Assembly (NCBI GenBank): GCA_001873675.1
Contig: MNZP01000178.1
Location: forward strand, 1-7,301
Source: Syntrophaceae bacterium CG2_30_49_12
GTDB lineage: Bacteria > Desulfobacterota > Syntrophia > Syntrophales > CG2-30-49-12
DNA: 7,301 nt
Reading direction: 5' to 3'
The translations under genes and the position numbers were made by a program. This document shows positions 6,200 through 7,301 of this stretch, in pieces. Below the pieces are notes generated by a model. That model was not told where the DNA came from, searched no databases, and saw nothing but the letters and a program-made list of their open reading frames with translations. Within the stretch, counting starts at the first letter, position 1. Every line of letters starts with the position of its first letter.

Positions 6200-6994
6200 A
6201 TGTCGTTAGTTATCTATGAGAAAAAGGGTAAGATCGCCCATATTACCCTGAATCGTCCTGAGAAGTTGAACGCCCTGAATCCTGAGCTTGTCAGTGAGTT
6301 AGCGAAGACCTGGGTGGATTTCAGGGACGATGATGACGTGTGGGTGGGTGTCCTCACGGGCGCTGGGAAGGCATTTTGCGCCGGGGTTGATATCGCATCG
6401 GACGTGGAGATGTTGGAGGCGATGAAGGGCAATCCTCCGTCAAGGGTGATTTCTTGGGAGAAAGAGGCGCCTGTTTGGCGTGCATCTCCTGCAAGATATG
6501 ATGTCTCGAAACCCATTATTGCGGCCATCAACGGATATTGTCTTGGTGGAGGCTTGTGGCTGGCGTTGGAGAGCGATATAAGGATTGCCGTTGAGAGCGC
6601 TCAATTTGGGGTGCCGGAGCCGAGGTTGGGCATGCCGGCAACCTTTACTGCGCTTCTTCAGCGCTATATCCCCCGAGGGGTTGCCCATGAAATGCTCCTT
6701 ACCACAGATAAAATCAGCGCTCAGAGGGCCTACGAGGTGGGGCTGGTGACCCGGATAGTTTCCGCTGAGCAACTTCTCCCTATGGCAACGGAGATGGCTG
6801 AGAGTATCTGTCAAAATAGTCCTCTCGCAATAAGGGCAGTGAAAGAGCTGATTAGGAGAGGCGAGGATATGAGCCGCCCTGATGCCATGTCTCTAACAGA
6901 CCATGTAACTCATAGCCTGATGCGCACTGAAGACATAATGGAGGGTTTTAAAGCCTTCGTGGAGAAGAGGTCACCTATCTGGAAAGGGAGATAG
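6200..6994 (+). CDS. Enoyl-CoA hydratase/isomerase family protein (crotonase)
   Basis: This 264-aa cytosolic enzyme is of normal crotonase length and acts on acyl-CoA thioesters. Visible features are ITLNRPEKLNAL (15-26), the first oxyanion-hole loop GKAFCAGVDI (56-65), the second oxyanion-hole segment NGYCLGGGLWLALESDIRIA (111-130), FGVPEPRLGMP (136-146), and a C-terminal helical region ending GFKAFVEKRSPIW. E140 aligns with Glu164 of rat enoyl-CoA hydratase, but the position of the other catalytic Glu (Glu144, in GGGxELA) is Trp120. Simple hydration may thus not be its reaction; isomerase, hydrolase, decarboxylase or altered hydratase activity are possible. The substrate cannot be told. The ATG has a near-perfect Shine-Dalgarno sequence, AGGAGGTGA (6188-6196). 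It is the second gene of an operon with the Cys-containing protein. Confidence 0.93.
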   Translation: MSLVIYEKKGKIAHITLNRPEKLNALNPELVSELAKTWVDFRDDDDVWVGVLTGAGKAFCAGVDIASDVEMLEAMKGNPPSRVISWEKEAPVWRASPARYDVSKPIIAAINGYCLGGGLWLALESDIRIAVESAQFGVPEPRLGMPATFTALLQRYIPRGVAHEMLLTTDKISAQRAYEVGLVTRIVSAEQLLPMATEMAESICQNSPLAIRAVKELIRRGEDMSRPDAMSLTDHVTHSLMRTEDIMEGFKAFVEKRSPIWKGR

Positions 6995-7005
6995 CGCTTA
7001 TTTTT

Positions 7006-7022
7006 GTGACTACTCAGGTAGT
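7006..7022. repeat. Extragenic repeat, right copy, with short hairpin
   Basis: GTGACTACTCAGGTA (7006-7020) is the inverted counterpart of 66-80 (14/15). Here it extends to a 5-bp hairpin, ACTAC (7009-7013) and GTAGT (7018-7022), around TCAG. It lies 12 bp after the crotonase stop codon and is followed, after a purine-rich stretch, by TTTTT (7041-7045). The stem is too short and the T-run too distant for a convincing rho-independent terminator, though a weak one is possible. Confidence 0.5.
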
Positions 7023-7053
7023 TAGGCTGAAGGTGGAAGGTTTTTAGGGATAA

Positions 7054-7068
7054 ATTACCATTGGTAAT
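7054..7068. promoter_or_regulatory. 15-bp perfect dyad, possible operator
   Basis: ATTACCATTGGTAAT is a perfect palindrome with 7-bp arms around one base. It fits the T-N11-A form of LysR-type boxes, but other dimeric regulators would fit as well. It lies 60 bp downstream of the crotonase gene and might control a gene beyond the right edge. No regulator gene is present in the window. Confidence 0.35.
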
Positions 7069-7141
7069 GTCAAATAAAGTATGAAAGAATAAGGTTAAAG
7101 GCATTGATTTTAGAGGGATATTTTTCATATAAAGGGGGAGG

Positions 7142-7301
7142 AAATCCTAAATCCTAAACTCTAAATAAACTCAAAATGGATAAAACTCAAAACCCAAAAC
7201 CATATGATTTAGGAGAAAGAACTAAGAGATTCGCCATGAGAGTGCGTGAGTAAATAATGTTTTGAGTTTTGTATTTTTAGCTTTTGATTTATTTAGGATT
7301 T
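7142..7301. repeat. AT-rich intergenic inverted repeats at the window edge
   Basis: AAATCCTAAAT (7142-7152) is the exact reverse complement of ATTTAGGATTT (7291-7301), and AAAACTCAAAAC (7182-7193) is the exact reverse complement of GTTTTGAGTTTT (7259-7270). Shorter copies of the same words (TCCTAAA, AACTCAAAA) recur within each arm. The right arm is cut by the window edge. No reading frame of note and no RNA gene is seen. The whole gap 6995-7301 thus holds only the hairpin repeat, the dyad and this low-complexity repeat. Confidence 0.6.

Noticed and set aside
6440..6814. 124-aa minus-strand ORF antisense to the crotonase gene
   Set aside because: Opposite-strand shadow of a clear crotonase, with no domain and no ribosome-binding site noted.
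6910..7128. 72-aa minus-strand ORF over the crotonase 3' end
   Set aside because: It spans the end of the crotonase gene and the repeat-rich spacer; composition is low-complexity and no homology is recognised.

Overview
The window looks like chromosomal DNA of a strictly anaerobic bacterium. My best guess is a Desulfobacterota/Deltaproteobacteria lineage related to Syntrophales. This is an inference from gene content (a giant 2-hydroxyacyl-CoA dehydratase activase-type Fe-S protein, a flavodoxin-like protein, a CoA-ester crotonase) and from short palindromic and AT-rich intergenic repeats of a kind I associate with such genomes. No rRNA, tRNA, CRISPR array, transposase or phage gene is visible.

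Layout. Positions 1-197 are non-coding and end in a 102-bp MITE-like palindrome that abuts the stop codon of the first gene. Positions 198-5031, minus strand, hold a two-gene operon. A 160-aa flavodoxin/WrbA-like protein comes first in transcription, followed 16 nt later by a 1444-aa protein that fuses two activase-type ATPase domains, a Cys-rich linker, a DUF2229 domain and HgdB-like reductase regions. Positions 5032-5735 form a 704-bp divergent intergenic region. It contains a good minus-strand promoter for the first operon, a perfect 25-bp tandem duplication that ends in a good plus-strand promoter, a 144-bp foldback repeat and a doubtful 53-aa ORF. Positions 5736-6994, plus strand, hold a second two-gene operon: a small Cys-containing protein resembling the ATC-hydrolase/V4R group, then an enoyl-CoA hydratase/isomerase (crotonase) with a changed active site. 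Positions 6995-7301 are non-coding, with a short hairpin repeat, a 15-bp perfect dyad and AT-rich inverted repeats running to the window edge.

How the genes may work together. In the established HgdC/HgdAB system, reduced flavodoxin or ferredoxin gives an electron to the ATP-driven activator, which passes it at very low potential to a dehydratase or double-cubane protein. Here the activator and dehydratase-like parts sit on one polypeptide beside a flavodoxin-fold protein, so the minus operon could be a self-contained ATP-driven low-potential reductase module. The plus operon points to a CoA-thioester reaction. Whether the two operons share a pathway cannot be decided from the sequence. The most interesting points are the pseudo-dimeric activase with a degenerate first ATP site but conserved cluster cysteines, the crotonase lacking one catalytic Glu, and the structured repeat-rich divergent region.
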